Notes: generated from the sequence alone by a model not told the origin. A stretch of 64,000 nucleotides of DNA from JAEVLT01 sp050496765 (GCF_050496765.1 NZ_JBNWEO010000013.1:434001-498000); one strand, 5' to 3'; shown: positions 8,744 through 17,497, counted from the first letter of the stretch. A program made the numbers and translations.

Positions 8744-9097
8744 TTGAAATTTCCTATAAAAAAAGTAGGGATTTTTTTAATGATCCAGTTAGTGATCTTC
8801 ATCACTTTACTACTTTATTATAATAAAATTACATTAGAATATTATATTAATATGTCCTTTTCCTTCGCTTCCCTGTTTCTTTTAAGCGCCTTGTTGATTT
8901 ACGTTATTCATACCGGTTTTTTTGATATGGTAACAAAAGGATTCTCGAAAGCCTTTTCACGGGCACACGAAAAATCAAAAATAGCAGAAATCACCCCTTT
9001 ATCCAAGCTTGTTTCACTTAGCATGAAACCATTGTTACTATACGGATTGCTTCTAATCCTATGTATGCTAATTGCTCTTGCTATCTATTATGTTTAG
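8744..9097 (+). CDS. small membrane protein, DUF3899-like
   Basis: Function unknown. The 117-residue protein has three hydrophobic segments (about 8-27, 34-57 and 92-115) around a positively charged middle (KGFSKAFSRAHEKSK). Size and architecture recall the firmicute DUF3899 proteins, but that assignment is from memory and tentative. The start codon is TTG, with GGAGG at a good distance (GGAGGTTTTCCTTTG). Divergent from oppA. The trpS leader promoter begins a few bases after its stop, so it is probably a single-gene unit that reads into that region. Confidence 0.7.
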   Translation: MKFPIKKVGIFLMIQLVIFITLLLYYNKITLEYYINMSFSFASLFLLSALLIYVIHTGFFDMVTKGFSKAFSRAHEKSKIAEITPLSKLVSLSMKPLLLYGLLLILCMLIALAIYYV

Positions 9098-9102
9098 CAT
9101 GC

Positions 9103-9131
9103 TTGATTACAAATATGCATTTCATTATAAT
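9103..9131 (+). promoter_or_regulatory. sigma-A promoter of the trpS leader
   Basis: -35 TTGATT (9103-9108), 17-bp spacer, -10 TATAAT (9126-9131). Transcription would start near 9138 at the beginning of the T-box leader. Confidence 0.75.
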
Positions 9132-9137
9132 AGGATT

Positions 9138-9421
9138 AGCTAATTTAAAATTTACGGCATTGAGAAAGAATAGTACGTATTGATCGCGTTTAGAGAGAGT
9201 TTGTGGCTGGTGAAAACAAACACGTGACAGTACGGAATGGACTTTTGAGCTTCTATCTGAACTCTGCACTTAAATGAGGATAGTAGGAATAGACGTGACC
9301 CTGCGTTAACGGGGAGCCATGCTTTTTTTTGAAGTATGGAATTGAAGTGACTCAAGATTTGAGTAATTAGGGTGGTACCGCGAACCATTCGTCCCTATTG
9401 TTTGGGATGGATGGTTTTTTG
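9138..9421 (+). ncRNA. tryptophan T-box riboswitch leader
   Basis: Leader that senses uncharged tRNA-Trp and antiterminates trpS. The conserved T-box AGGGTGGTACCGCG is at 9369-9382. The specifier loop reads GGAATGGACTTTTGAG with UGG (Trp) at 9238-9240. The intrinsic terminator has stem AACCATTCGTCCC / GGGATGGATGGTT (9383-9416) followed by a T-run. The 5' part of the T-box competes with this terminator stem, as in all T-box leaders. Confidence 0.93.
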
Positions 9422-9454
9422 TTTTAGATAAAAATTATTTAGGAGGCTTTTAAC

Positions 9455-10441
9455 GTGAAAACTATTTTTTCAGGCATTCAGCCAAGCGGAACGATTACCC
9501 TTGGCAATTATATCGGTGCCCTAAAGCAGTTTGTGGAGCTGCAGCATGAATACAACTGCTATTTTTGTATCGTGGATCAGCACGCAATCACCGTGCCCCA
9601 GGATCGCTTGGTGCTAAGGAAAAATATCAAAAGTTTGGCTGCTCTCTATGTAGCTGTTGGGATTGATCCTTCAAAAGCGACGTTGTTCATTCAATCAGAA
9701 GTGCCGGCACACGCCCAGGCAGGCTGGATGATGCAATGCATTTCGTATATTGGTGAACTGGAAAGAATGACGCAGTTTAAGGACAAATCGGCTGGGAAGG
9801 AAGCGGTATCAGCGAGTCTATTGACATACCCGCCATTGATGGCTGCAGATATTTTATTGTATCGTACAGATCTTGTTCCTGTCGGAGAGGATCAAAAACA
9901 GCATTTGGAATTAACGCGCGATTTAGCGCAAAGATTTAATAAAAAATACAATGAAATTTTTACCATTCCGGAAGTTCGGATCCCAAAAGTCGGGGCAAGG
10001 GTCATGTCGCTTCAAGAGCCGACGAAAAAAATGAGCAAATCCGATCCAAATCAAAAGGCTTTCATTACCCTTCTAGATGATCCAAAGCAAATTGAGAAAA
10101 AAATTAAAAGTTCTGTTACCGATTCAGATGGAATCGTTAAATTTGACCTTGAAAACAAGCCAGGAATTTCTAACTTGCTTTCCATTTATTCTACTTTAAG
10201 CAATAAACCGATTTCAGAGATTGAAGAAATGTACGCAAGCAAAGGCTATGGTGATTTTAAAGGTGATCTCGCCCAAGTGGTCATCAATGAACTTGCGCCA
10301 ATTCAAGAAAAATATCATCAGTTAATTGATTCAAAAGAGCTGGATGATATTTTGGACGAAGGTGCTGAACGGGCAAATAAGGTTGCCAGCAAAATGCTAA
10401 AAAAAATGGAAAACGCAATGGGTTTGGGAAGAAAAAGATAA
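9455..10441 (+). CDS. trpS: tryptophanyl-tRNA synthetase
   Basis: Class I aminoacyl-tRNA synthetase charging tRNA-Trp. The 328-residue protein shows the HIGH-equivalent PSGTITLGNYIGA (10-22), the GEDQKQHLELTRDLAQRFN tryptophan/ATP region (144-162), and KMSKS at 192-196. The length is exactly that of bacterial TrpRS-I. The start codon is GTG behind AGGAGG. It is controlled by the T-box leader upstream, and its UGG specifier agrees with the enzyme's amino acid. It ends at a strong hairpin shared with the convergent yjbA. Confidence 0.97.
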   Translation: MKTIFSGIQPSGTITLGNYIGALKQFVELQHEYNCYFCIVDQHAITVPQDRLVLRKNIKSLAALYVAVGIDPSKATLFIQSEVPAHAQAGWMMQCISYIGELERMTQFKDKSAGKEAVSASLLTYPPLMAADILLYRTDLVPVGEDQKQHLELTRDLAQRFNKKYNEIFTIPEVRIPKVGARVMSLQEPTKKMSKSDPNQKAFITLLDDPKQIEKKIKSSVTDSDGIVKFDLENKPGISNLLSIYSTLSNKPISEIEEMYASKGYGDFKGDLAQVVINELAPIQEKYHQLIDSKELDDILDEGAERANKVASKMLKKMENAMGLGRKR

Positions 10442-10458
10442 TCCTTTCAATTCAAAAA

Positions 10459-10501
10459 CCTGACCCGCAAAAGGTATTGCAAAAATACCTTTTGGGTCAG
10501 G
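10459..10501. terminator. bidirectional terminator between trpS and yjbA
   Basis: Long stem CCTGACCC...AAAAGGTATT / AATACCTTTT...GGGTCAGG with T-rich ends on both strands. Confidence 0.85.
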
Positions 10502-10504
10502 CTT

Positions 10505-11251
10505 TTAATTTACTTTTGATCCATGTTCCATTTCCCAAAGTTTTTCAAAAAATGGCTGTCCTTTAATTAAATTCTCGCAAAAATGTTCATGCTTTTTCGA
10601 CCAGCCATATTTGCTTTCTTCATACAGCTGATTCCATGCCTCTTCAAACGGCAATTCTTGAATGAATGAATAGCGTTCGGGACACCATTCGGTATACCAA
10701 TAGCGAACCTCCGCTTCATTACTTGAAGAATGAAGCTGATCAAGGGCCATAAACAAAAGCTGCTTTAACTGCCGTTCCTTTCTTGTTAATCCTCGCATTA
10801 AATCCGGTTCTGGCGAAAGGATATGAAACTCTTTCGCGGCTTGTTTGACGTCAAAGCGATACTCCTTTGTTTCTTGATTTTCGAGCATTTCATAAACGAG
10901 CTGTTCCTGCCTTGGAATCAGTCTGCTTTTACGGATCGGCAAGTTGTAGCCAATTGTGTCAACAGCTAAAATTCCGCTCCCATCCGAAACAACAAAGCAA
11001 TATTCCAGCTGAATCCTTTCATGATTTTTTCGCAAATAGGCCTTTTGAAAAATATCATCAAGAAGTTGTTGAGGCAATTCTGCTAATTGATTTTCAATAT
11101 AGTCAAATAAAATCGATTCCACTTTAATGAGGGGCACTTGATCCAGAAGTTCAACCCCATCATCTTTGCGCCACTCGTGAAAATGGCAAATATTATAACC
11201 GTTTTCTTCCCCTTCAAACCAATTTACCCAAACATCATGAAGATATAACAT
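10505..11251 (-). CDS. yjbA: YjbA family protein (DUF3603)
   Basis: Conserved Bacillaceae protein of unknown function, recognised by its start MLYLHDVWVNWFEGEENGYN and its place beside trpS, as in B. subtilis. 248 residues, no signal peptide or membrane segment, rich in charged residues; cytoplasmic. The open frame can be extended to a GTG at 11266, but GTGAGGGG then acts as the ribosome site for the ATG at 11251, which also matches the family's start. Convergent with trpS. Confidence 0.88.
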   Translation of the reverse strand: MLYLHDVWVNWFEGEENGYNICHFHEWRKDDGVELLDQVPLIKVESILFDYIENQLAELPQQLLDDIFQKAYLRKNHERIQLEYCFVVSDGSGILAVDTIGYNLPIRKSRLIPRQEQLVYEMLENQETKEYRFDVKQAAKEFHILSPEPDLMRGLTRKERQLKQLLFMALDQLHSSSNEAEVRYWYTEWCPERYSFIQELPFEEAWNQLYEESKYGWSKKHEHFCENLIKGQPFFEKLWEMEHGSKVN

Positions 11252-11339
11252 TGCATAACCCCTCACTTCAAGAATCTGTTTGTCAATCAGTATGGGCAGA
11301 CATCAGTTAAATTATTCCTGTTTATATACATTGCACCAG

Positions 11340-11567
11340 TTATTTCTCTTTTTCATTTTCAGGGTGAAAAATGCTTGCAGTAATTACGATCAAGCCTAGC
11401 GGCAAGAGGTAAAATTCGATTCGGCGGGAAAGGAAAAGGAGGTATTCATCGAAAGTGTAACCAGCCGGCAACAAGTTTAAGTAGGTAATTGCATATACAC
11501 CGCCAGCGGCAGCCATCACAACTCCAAACAGCCAGAAAAACAAACGATAAAACTTGTCCGTTTCCAT
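11340..11567 (-). CDS. small two-helix membrane protein
   Basis: Not recognised by name. 75 residues: a short acidic start, two hydrophobic helices (about 6-30 and 47-66) and a charged tail NEKEK. ATG 11567 is chosen because AAGGTGATG lies at the proper distance; a GTG at 11579 would put the ribosome site inside the gene. It lies between yjaZ and yjbA on the same strand, after the yjaZ terminator. Confidence 0.65.
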   Translation of the reverse strand: METDKFYRLFFWLFGVVMAAAGGVYAITYLNLLPAGYTFDEYLLFLSRRIEFYLLPLGLIVITASIFHPENEKEK

Positions 11568-11617
11568 CTCAATCATCACCTTAAATCCCTGTCTACTTTT
11601 CCCTATACATATGTAAA

Positions 11618-11669
11618 AACAAGCAAATATATGCCTCCTCCAGACTGCGAAGACATTTATTTGCTTGTT
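11618..11669 (-). terminator. terminator after yjaZ
   Basis: Twelve-base stem AACAAGCAAATA / TATTTGCTTGTT enclosing a second imperfect stem. On the minus strand it is followed by TTTTTACAT. It lies just beyond the yjaZ stop and upstream of the two-helix gene. Confidence 0.65.
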
Positions 11670-11678
11670 GATGGATGC

Positions 11679-12452
11679 TTATTTTGGCAAAAAATTTTCA
11701 GCTGGAATGGCGAACGAAAGCTCCGTGGTATAGCGGTTTTTGGAAAAATACTCTTTGACAAGGTCAAAACCCGCAGCATAACCGAGTAAATCGGGTATCC
11801 ATCCATGGCCATATAATAGGGCATCATGGTGTTTTTCGTCCTTCCGAACTTCCAAATGATCGGATAAATATTTTTTCCAAAAAGAATCAAGCTGCTTTTT
11901 GGTATAGTAACGACACCATGGTGCTAAATACTTTTCGCCGCAGTTTTTGAGGACAGCGTATTCGGCCAGTCCTTCAATCATCAGCGAGTCGAGTAAGGTG
12001 AAATCTGCCGGGTCCTTTTTCAGCTTATTTAGGCGACAGACATGGTGGTATTCATGGACAAATAGTGCTTCGATTTCTCTTTCGCTGCACTCCGGAGATA
12101 AAAATAAAAACAGCTTATCAGGGAAAGAAACTCCAGATTTCTTTTTGTTCTCCCGACGGAAAAAACCTCCGCCTTGGTCGATGGGAAAAAGAAACAGCGG
12201 AACGTCGGGACCGTTCCATTTTTTTTGATAGGATCGATACATTTCTGTGATTTTTTTTGTTACATTTGCTTCTTTGAGGGATTCAAACGATTGCCAGGTT
12301 GTTCGTGATGGTTTGTACATTCCAAATTCCGTTAGTTGGTGGTAAATTTCTTTCGCGGAAATGCCGTTAAAATAAGGTACCAGTTTCTTGCAAACAGTTT
12401 CGGGATTTGCAAAGTCTTTCTCCAGCCAATTGCTTGTCTCGATTACGCCCAT
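11679..12452 (-). CDS. yjaZ: DUF2268 putative zinc metalloprotease YjaZ
   Basis: Predicted zinc-dependent peptidase of unknown substrate. The zinc motif HEYHH (HExxH) is near residues 133-137, and a downstream Glu in the helix SLMIEGLAEYAV supplies the likely third ligand, the pattern of the DUF2268 family. There is no clear signal peptide. Start: ATG 12452 sits behind GGTGTG; a GTG at 12461 in the same frame is the alternative. The position next to fabF matches B. subtilis yjaZ. The enzyme role is inferred from the motif only. Confidence 0.85.
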   Translation of the reverse strand: MGVIETSNWLEKDFANPETVCKKLVPYFNGISAKEIYHQLTEFGMYKPSRTTWQSFESLKEANVTKKITEMYRSYQKKWNGPDVPLFLFPIDQGGGFFRRENKKKSGVSFPDKLFLFLSPECSEREIEALFVHEYHHVCRLNKLKKDPADFTLLDSLMIEGLAEYAVLKNCGEKYLAPWCRYYTKKQLDSFWKKYLSDHLEVRKDEKHHDALLYGHGWIPDLLGYAAGFDLVKEYFSKNRYTTELSFAIPAENFLPK

Positions 12453-12584
12453 TTTTTTCACACCATTTCATTGTATATATAAAGCAGTTTATGAAAAGAG
12501 TGAAAATTGGTTAACTAAAATTTGGAATACTATAAAAGCAGTGTTTTTGCCATTTTACGTCATGAAGTCTCGTTCATACGCAAT

Positions 12585-12680
12585 AAATGAAAACTCGCCG
12601 ACTGGCGAGTCCTTTGGACGAAGACAGAGGCGTAGTTGAATTTATGCGTTCAGAATTTATCCATATAAATTCTGATTAGC
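12585..12680 (+). repeat. hairpin-bounded intergenic repeat, copy A (short form, 96 bp)
   Basis: Begins AAATGAAAACTCGCC, where ACTCGCC-GACT-GGCGAGT forms the 5' hairpin, and ends with CAGAATTTAT-CCAT-ATAAATTCTG followed by ATTAGC. It lacks the roughly 59-bp middle segment of the full copies at 36102 and 37767. It lies between fabF and yjaZ. Confidence 0.85.
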
Positions 12681-12681
12681 T

Positions 12682-12713
12682 AAAAAATCGGCAGGTTTCC
12701 CTGCCGATTTTTT
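12682..12713 (-). terminator. fabF terminator
   Basis: Stem AAAAAATCGGCAGG / CCTGCCGATTTTTT with a 4-nt loop; the stem overlaps the fabF stop codon. Confidence 0.88.
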
Positions 12714-13950
12714 ACTCATATTTATTAAAAACAATTGTTGCGTTATGGCCGCCGAAGCCGAGTGAATTGCTCATAACGGCTTGAATCTGTTGGCGACGGG
12801 CTTTGTTGACGACATAATCCAAATCACAATCCGGATCAGGTGTTTCATAATTGATCGTTGGCGGAAGAATGCCTTCTTTTAGTGTCAGCAAGGAGAAGAT
12901 TGCCTCGACACCGCCAGCGGCACCAAGCAAGTGGCCAGTCATTGATTTCGTTGAACTCATCGCCAGTTTGTATGCATGTTCCCCGAAAACTTCCTTAACT
13001 GCAGCGGTTTCGAATTTGTCATTGTATTCAGTGCTTGTTCCGTGCGCATTGATATAATCAATATCCCCCGGTTTTAATCCCGCATCGTTCAATGCCATTT
13101 TCATTGCTCTTGCACCGCCTTCACCGCCTGGTGCGGGAGCCGTGATATGATAAGCATCCCCGGTCGCGCCGTAGCCGACGATTTCGCCATAAATTTTTGC
13201 ACCGCGTGCCAAAGCGCAGTTCAGCTCTTCCAAAACAATAATGCCTGCACCTTCCCCGATTACAAAGCCGTCACGGTTTTTGTCAAACGGCCGGCTTGCC
13301 GTCTGCGGATCTGGATTGGTAGAGAGTGCTGTATTGGCACAAAAACCGGCAACCGACATTTTCGTAATGGGCGCCTCGGCTCCGCCGGTGATCATCACAT
13401 CCGCATCCCCGCGTTGAATGACTTTAAAGGCATCACCAATAGAATTCGTTCCAGTCGCACAAGCAGTAACTGTACAAGAGTTAAACCCTTTTGCCCCAAG
13501 GGTAATTGAGACTTGACCTGTTGCCATGTCCGGGATGAGCATCGGAACAAAGAACGGGCTTACCCGGCGGTAGCCGCGGTTTAAGAAAGTTTCATATTGC
13601 TGTTCAAATGTTTCCATCCCACCGATGCCGGAACCGATCCAGACGCCGACACGATCAGCGTTTTCTTCATTGATCGTCAAATTGGCATCTTTTACTGCCA
13701 TCAGTGATGACGCAACCGCATATTGGGTAAAACGATCCATTTTTCGTGCATCTTTACGGTCCATAAACTCTTCCGGATTGAAATCATTTATTTGCGCGGC
13801 AACTTTCGCCGGATATTCATCTGCATTTACACGAGTCAATGGCCCAATGCCGGATTTTCCATCTATAATATTTTGCCAAGTTGATTCCACGTTGTTCCCA
13901 AGCGGAGTGATGGCTCCTACACCGGTCACAACAACTCTGCGTTTTTCCAT
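12712..13950 (-). CDS. fabF: beta-ketoacyl-ACP synthase II
   Basis: Elongating condensing enzyme of type II fatty acid synthesis (acyl-ACP plus malonyl-ACP). The 412-residue protein has the thiolase fold with the catalytic triad: Cys164 in TACATGTNS, His in HGTSTEYND and His in GHLLGAAGG. The frame extends three codons upstream, but AAGGAG overlaps that first ATG, so the ATG at 13950 (MEKRRVVVTG) is preferred. It is cotranscribed behind fabH, as in B. subtilis fabHA-fabF, and is presumably repressed by FapR through the fabH promoter. Terminator directly after. Confidence 0.96.
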   Translation of the reverse strand: MEKRRVVVTGVGAITPLGNNVESTWQNIIDGKSGIGPLTRVNADEYPAKVAAQINDFNPEEFMDRKDARKMDRFTQYAVASSLMAVKDANLTINEENADRVGVWIGSGIGGMETFEQQYETFLNRGYRRVSPFFVPMLIPDMATGQVSITLGAKGFNSCTVTACATGTNSIGDAFKVIQRGDADVMITGGAEAPITKMSVAGFCANTALSTNPDPQTASRPFDKNRDGFVIGEGAGIIVLEELNCALARGAKIYGEIVGYGATGDAYHITAPAPGGEGGARAMKMALNDAGLKPGDIDYINAHGTSTEYNDKFETAAVKEVFGEHAYKLAMSSTKSMTGHLLGAAGGVEAIFSLLTLKEGILPPTINYETPDPDCDLDYVVNKARRQQIQAVMSNSLGFGGHNATIVFNKYE

Positions 13951-14053
13951 TGATTCCATCTCCTTCTATCTCTATCTATATTTTTAAGTTATCTCTTCAT
14001 AAGACTTTACCTTTTTTCCAAAAGAACTTCCAGTAGTAAAAACTCAAGCGTTT

Positions 14054-14986
14054 TTATTTTCCCCAGCGAAGCGCAATCGCTCCCCAAGTAAGACCGCCAC
14101 CGAAACCTACCATGACGATCAGATCGTCATCCTTAATTTTTCCAGCTTCCAATTCTTCAACCATCGAAATCGGAATCGAAGCGGCGGAAGTGTTTCCGTA
14201 CTTTTGCACGGTCTTTGACATTTTCTCTTCAGGAACTTCCAATCGCTGTCTTGCAGATTCCATAATGCGGATATTGGCTTGATGAGGAATAAAGAAATCG
14301 ACTTCTTCCTTAGCAAGTCCTGCTTTTTCAAGAACATTGATGCAGCTTTCGCCCATTTGTCGTACAGCAAATTTAAACACTTCTCGGCCATTCATAATGA
14401 TGTATTCATCCTGGTAGAGGTGTTTTCCTCCTGTTCCATCCGCACCAAGCTCAAATGATAGAATACCACGATTTCCAGAAACAGGCCCAAGAATTGCAGC
14501 CCCAGCACCATCGCCGAATAGGACAGCTGTGTTGCGATCGCTCCAGTCTGTTATTTTTGATAACTTTTCTACCCCGACGACTAAAACATACTTGTAAACA
14601 TTTGCTTCGATAAATTGCTTTGCGGTAACCATTCCATACATAAATCCGGCACAAGCAGCACTTATATCCATTGCTGCCGCTTTGGCGGCACCCAATTTTT
14701 CCTGAAGCATACAGGCAACAGATGGGAACGGTTGATCTGGCGTTACCGTTGCCACTAGGATTAAATCAATTTCTTCTGCTGTAATGCCAGCATCTTGAAT
14801 CGCCTTTTTGGCTGCTTCAAACGCCATATCCGATGTATCGGTATCATCATCGGCAATTCGGCGTTCTTCAATACCCGTTCTTGTGCGAATCCATTCATCA
14901 GATGTATCCATCATGTTTTCAAGATCAAAATTTGTAACTACCTTTTCAGGCAAAAATCTTCCGATCCCAACAATCCCTGCGTTCAT
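14054..14986 (-). CDS. fabH: beta-ketoacyl-ACP synthase III
   Basis: Initiating condensing enzyme: joins an acyl-CoA primer (branched primers in Bacilli) to malonyl-ACP. The 310-residue protein carries Cys112 (ISAACAGFMYG), His235 (IPHQANIRI) and Asn265 (YGNTSAAS), the complete KAS III triad. The frame runs to 15025, but ATG 14986 (MNAGIVGIGRFLPEK) with AAAGGAG about 9 nt upstream matches the family start. First gene of the fabH-fabF unit. A FapR-like operator lies in its promoter spacer. Confidence 0.96.
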   Translation of the reverse strand: MNAGIVGIGRFLPEKVVTNFDLENMMDTSDEWIRTRTGIEERRIADDDTDTSDMAFEAAKKAIQDAGITAEEIDLILVATVTPDQPFPSVACMLQEKLGAAKAAAMDISAACAGFMYGMVTAKQFIEANVYKYVLVVGVEKLSKITDWSDRNTAVLFGDGAGAAILGPVSGNRGILSFELGADGTGGKHLYQDEYIIMNGREVFKFAVRQMGESCINVLEKAGLAKEEVDFFIPHQANIRIMESARQRLEVPEEKMSKTVQKYGNTSAASIPISMVEELEAGKIKDDDLIVMVGFGGGLTWGAIALRWGK

Positions 14987-15019
14987 ATCCCGCATCTCCT
15001 TTTTATTAAAATATATTAT

Positions 15020-15055
15020 TATCAATTATTATGACTTGGTACTAATTTTATCAAA
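15020..15055 (-). promoter_or_regulatory. fabH promoter with FapR-like operator
   Basis: On the minus strand: -35 TTGATA, a 17-bp spacer and -10 TAATAA. The spacer contains TTAGTACCAAGTCATAA (15045-15029), whose left half equals the FapR half-site TTAGTACC and whose right half is degenerate. FapR control of fabHA-fabF is known in B. subtilis; its application here is inference. Confidence 0.6.
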
Positions 15056-15170
15056 CATTGATGAAAAAAAGCAACCTTTAAATTCCTTCTTAGCATCCGC
15101 TAATATCCAGTCTTTTTATCATCCAGTTCATAGACTAAAATAAGGAAAATTCGAAGGTGGAGGAAGAACG

Positions 15171-15416
15171 ATGAGTGAATCTAAAGATTCATTTACACAA
15201 AATGATAATCCAGTTACGAACGAGCAGGAAGAGGATTATTTTACCCGTTTTATGTTCGGGCCGAGGAAAATTCCAGAAAAAAGGGTACAGCAGACTGGCA
15301 TTGATTATGAGGAACTTATGTATAACATTGATACATTGGTCGAATCAGCCCGTCAGTTAAAACCGCTGTTTCAGCAAGTATATCCGAAAGTTCTTCAGCT
15401 CTTTCAAAAAAAATAA
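15171..15416 (+). CDS. small acidic protein upstream of fabH (YjzB position)
   Basis: 81-residue protein without signal or membrane segment: an acidic, low-complexity start (1-25), then FMFGPRKIPEKR and an amphipathic helical C-terminus (EELMYNIDTLVESARQLKPLFQQVYPKVLQLFQ). Good ribosome site (GGTGGAGGAAG) and a strong terminator support it as real. It is divergent from fabH and takes the place of yjzB in B. subtilis, but I do not recognise the family with certainty. No function is proposed. Confidence 0.75.
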   Translation: MSESKDSFTQNDNPVTNEQEEDYFTRFMFGPRKIPEKRVQQTGIDYEELMYNIDTLVESARQLKPLFQQVYPKVLQLFQKK

Positions 15417-15443
15417 GCTGCCTTGAAACAACTCAGGCAGCTT
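15415..15443. terminator. bidirectional terminator between the YjzB-position gene and med
   Basis: Nine-base stem AAGCTGCCT / AGGCAGCTT with an 11-nt loop; T-rich flanks on both sides. Confidence 0.8.
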
Positions 15444-15456
15444 ACATTTTTTGCAT

Positions 15457-16410
15457 CTACTGGCTGTTCGGCAATTTTCCAGTTTGCTTATACGTTTCGA
15501 TGCTTTTATTCATTTTACGGATAAATTTTTTATCCACGAGCGGACTATACTTTCCTAATGTAACGACATCATCCTGAAAATCAAACGATAAATTCCCTGA
15601 TTTTAATTTTCCATCGTTATAGTCTTTAGCCACTTTTTCATAAAGGGCATCGACTTGCTGGATCGTGCTGGTCAACACGGTCGTTTCCCCTAAATCCGAT
15701 TGATCCGAAACATAACCGATCACGTAATAGCCTTTTTCTTTCACCTTTTCAATTACAGGAACATTATAGCCATCCCCCGCTGGGTAAATCACATCGACGC
15801 CGCTTTGCATCATTTTTTCGGCAAGTTGAACAGCTTTCTTGCTGTCATCCCAGCTGCCGACATACTGAATGTCAACCGCTGTCTGTTTCTCTTCAGCAAG
15901 TGCCCCTTGGTAAAAGCCTTCTACTTCCGGCTGCCATTCGTAGGCTGCAATAATTCCTACTTTATGGTTTTTTGACATATGGGAAGCAACCATTCCCCCG
16001 AAAAAACCCATCGCATAGCCTTTAAAATTCAAACTCGTTGTGTTGGCGTTTTTTGCATCTCCATTAAAGCTGACAAATTGGATATGCGGGTATTTTTTCG
16101 AAATTTTATTAAAATATTCCGCGTATTCAGAGCCATGTCCAAAGATTAAATTGACGTCTTTTTGGTCAAACTCTTTTACTGCCCGTTCAACAACGGCCTC
16201 GGAATTCATGCCTTCTTTATAAAAAATATCCACTTTGTAATCGGACTGGATTTTTAACATTCCTTTGAAGCCTTTTGTTCCCCATACCTGGTCATTGACT
16301 GTCTCGGGAACGAGCAGACCCACATTTCGCAATTTTCCCGTTGACTTCGGCTGACTGCATGCACCAAGTACCAGCAGGATTAATAGAACGACTCCGAACC
16401 TTTTGATCAT
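15457..16410 (-). CDS. med: BMP-family lipoprotein Med (positive regulator of comK)
   Basis: Lipoprotein of the BMP/Med substrate-binding family. The N-terminal signal ends in lipobox LGAC (Cys18), followed by a periplasmic-binding fold (VGLLVPETVNDQVWGTKGFKGM, then IIAAYEWQPEVEGFYQG). 317 residues, as expected. In B. subtilis Med raises comK expression, and a proteolysed intracellular form has been proposed to bind DNA. Here it sits at the expected place upstream of fabH, but the usual partner comZ is not found directly behind it: the next 40 bp hold only a terminator and then a plus-strand gene. Confidence 0.88.
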   Translation of the reverse strand: MIKRFGVVLLILLVLGACSQPKSTGKLRNVGLLVPETVNDQVWGTKGFKGMLKIQSDYKVDIFYKEGMNSEAVVERAVKEFDQKDVNLIFGHGSEYAEYFNKISKKYPHIQFVSFNGDAKNANTTSLNFKGYAMGFFGGMVASHMSKNHKVGIIAAYEWQPEVEGFYQGALAEEKQTAVDIQYVGSWDDSKKAVQLAEKMMQSGVDVIYPAGDGYNVPVIEKVKEKGYYVIGYVSDQSDLGETTVLTSTIQQVDALYEKVAKDYNDGKLKSGNLSFDFQDDVVTLGKYSPLVDKKFIRKMNKSIETYKQTGKLPNSQ

Positions 16411-16590
16411 TCCATAAATCTCCTTCTTGAAAGGATGCTGTTACTCACCCTTGGAATCGCTTTTCTTGAAAATTAAATTGAATCACTATTATTCTAACCT
16501 TGGAAAGGTAAATTGAAAAGAAAATTATTGCATGGTACAGCAATCCCGCATGAACGAGAAGGAAGAACCCCCACGGATTAAGGTATCCCT

Positions 16591-17418
16591 TTATCGCCTT
16601 GAACGATTAAAATGTTCCTGTTGTTTTGTCAACGAATCTGGGATGGACGTGTTTTTCGGAAGCGAAACACGCTGAATCTGATCGCCCTCTCTGGCAATAA
16701 ACCGATCGTCTTCTCTATACTGAATAGTTAAAAACTCCGCACAATTTTTCCATCGATTTGCTTCGCCGCTTTCAAGTAAATAATGTCCCGGTTTTCCTTC
16801 CTCAATAATTTCCATCATTGGGCCAATAAGGTCATCGGCATAAAGCGCATCGCCCTTCCATTCTCTGTCATCCAATTCCTGCACATCTTCGTGCTTCCCT
16901 TCGAAACATTTTTGAAAGCAGCAAACGGACGGCTGCCAACGTCCATATACAGCCGGTAAGTACAGGAACTGGCATATATCCGCTTGAGCAGAGAATTTTT
17001 CCAAAAAATCCTTAAGCAAACCGATGGAATCGTTTCGTTCATCAACGGTAAGGCATTGAATTGGAAGAACAAACACAACCGTGTCATTCAGCTGATTGCG
17101 ACTCTTGAAAAATTCAGCCAATTGAGTTGCAACCAGCTGCTTTTGGAATGTCGCATCCCGGCGACCGATATACAAATCATATAAGTCCAAGATAAAAATT
17201 TGTTTTTCTGAAACCTGTTTGGTATCATTCAGCCAATCCTCAATTTTTGTTTCACTAAAATTGGCATTTCTCCCGATTTGAAGTTTTTTTTCCTCCACCA
17301 GTTTGTCATCCTGATCATCAAAATGGATGCCTAGTACTTCATATCCCATTTCAAGCATTTTTTCACAAAAATAAAATCCAATAAATTCAAAGGCACCTAT
17401 GATAACAGCCTTGTCCAT
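16591..17418 (-). CDS. degenerate NAD(P)-binding epimerase-like protein
   Basis: 275 residues with a short-chain epimerase/Rossmann-like start (AVIIGAFEFIGFYFCEKMLEMGYEVLGIHFDD), but the middle glycine of the GxxGxxG dinucleotide motif is Glu (GAFEFIG). A YGRWQPS segment takes the place of the usual catalytic YxxxK. It may therefore be a scaffold or regulator rather than an oxidoreductase. No signal or membrane segment. It lies directly behind the hydrolase-like gene and upstream of med, the location of yjaV in B. subtilis. AGGAGATTCGG gives a clear start. Function unknown. Confidence 0.75.
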   Translation of the reverse strand: MDKAVIIGAFEFIGFYFCEKMLEMGYEVLGIHFDDQDDKLVEEKKLQIGRNANFSETKIEDWLNDTKQVSEKQIFILDLYDLYIGRRDATFQKQLVATQLAEFFKSRNQLNDTVVFVLPIQCLTVDERNDSIGLLKDFLEKFSAQADICQFLYLPAVYGRWQPSVCCFQKCFEGKHEDVQELDDREWKGDALYADDLIGPMMEIIEEGKPGHYLLESGEANRWKNCAEFLTIQYREDDRFIAREGDQIQRVSLPKNTSIPDSLTKQQEHFNRSRR

Positions 17419-17497
17419 CCGAATCTCCTCCCTTAGTACTAATGAATCCTATGCAAAATCTAGCGAGATTATTTCTTCAGTAAGGGAGGGTGGATGG

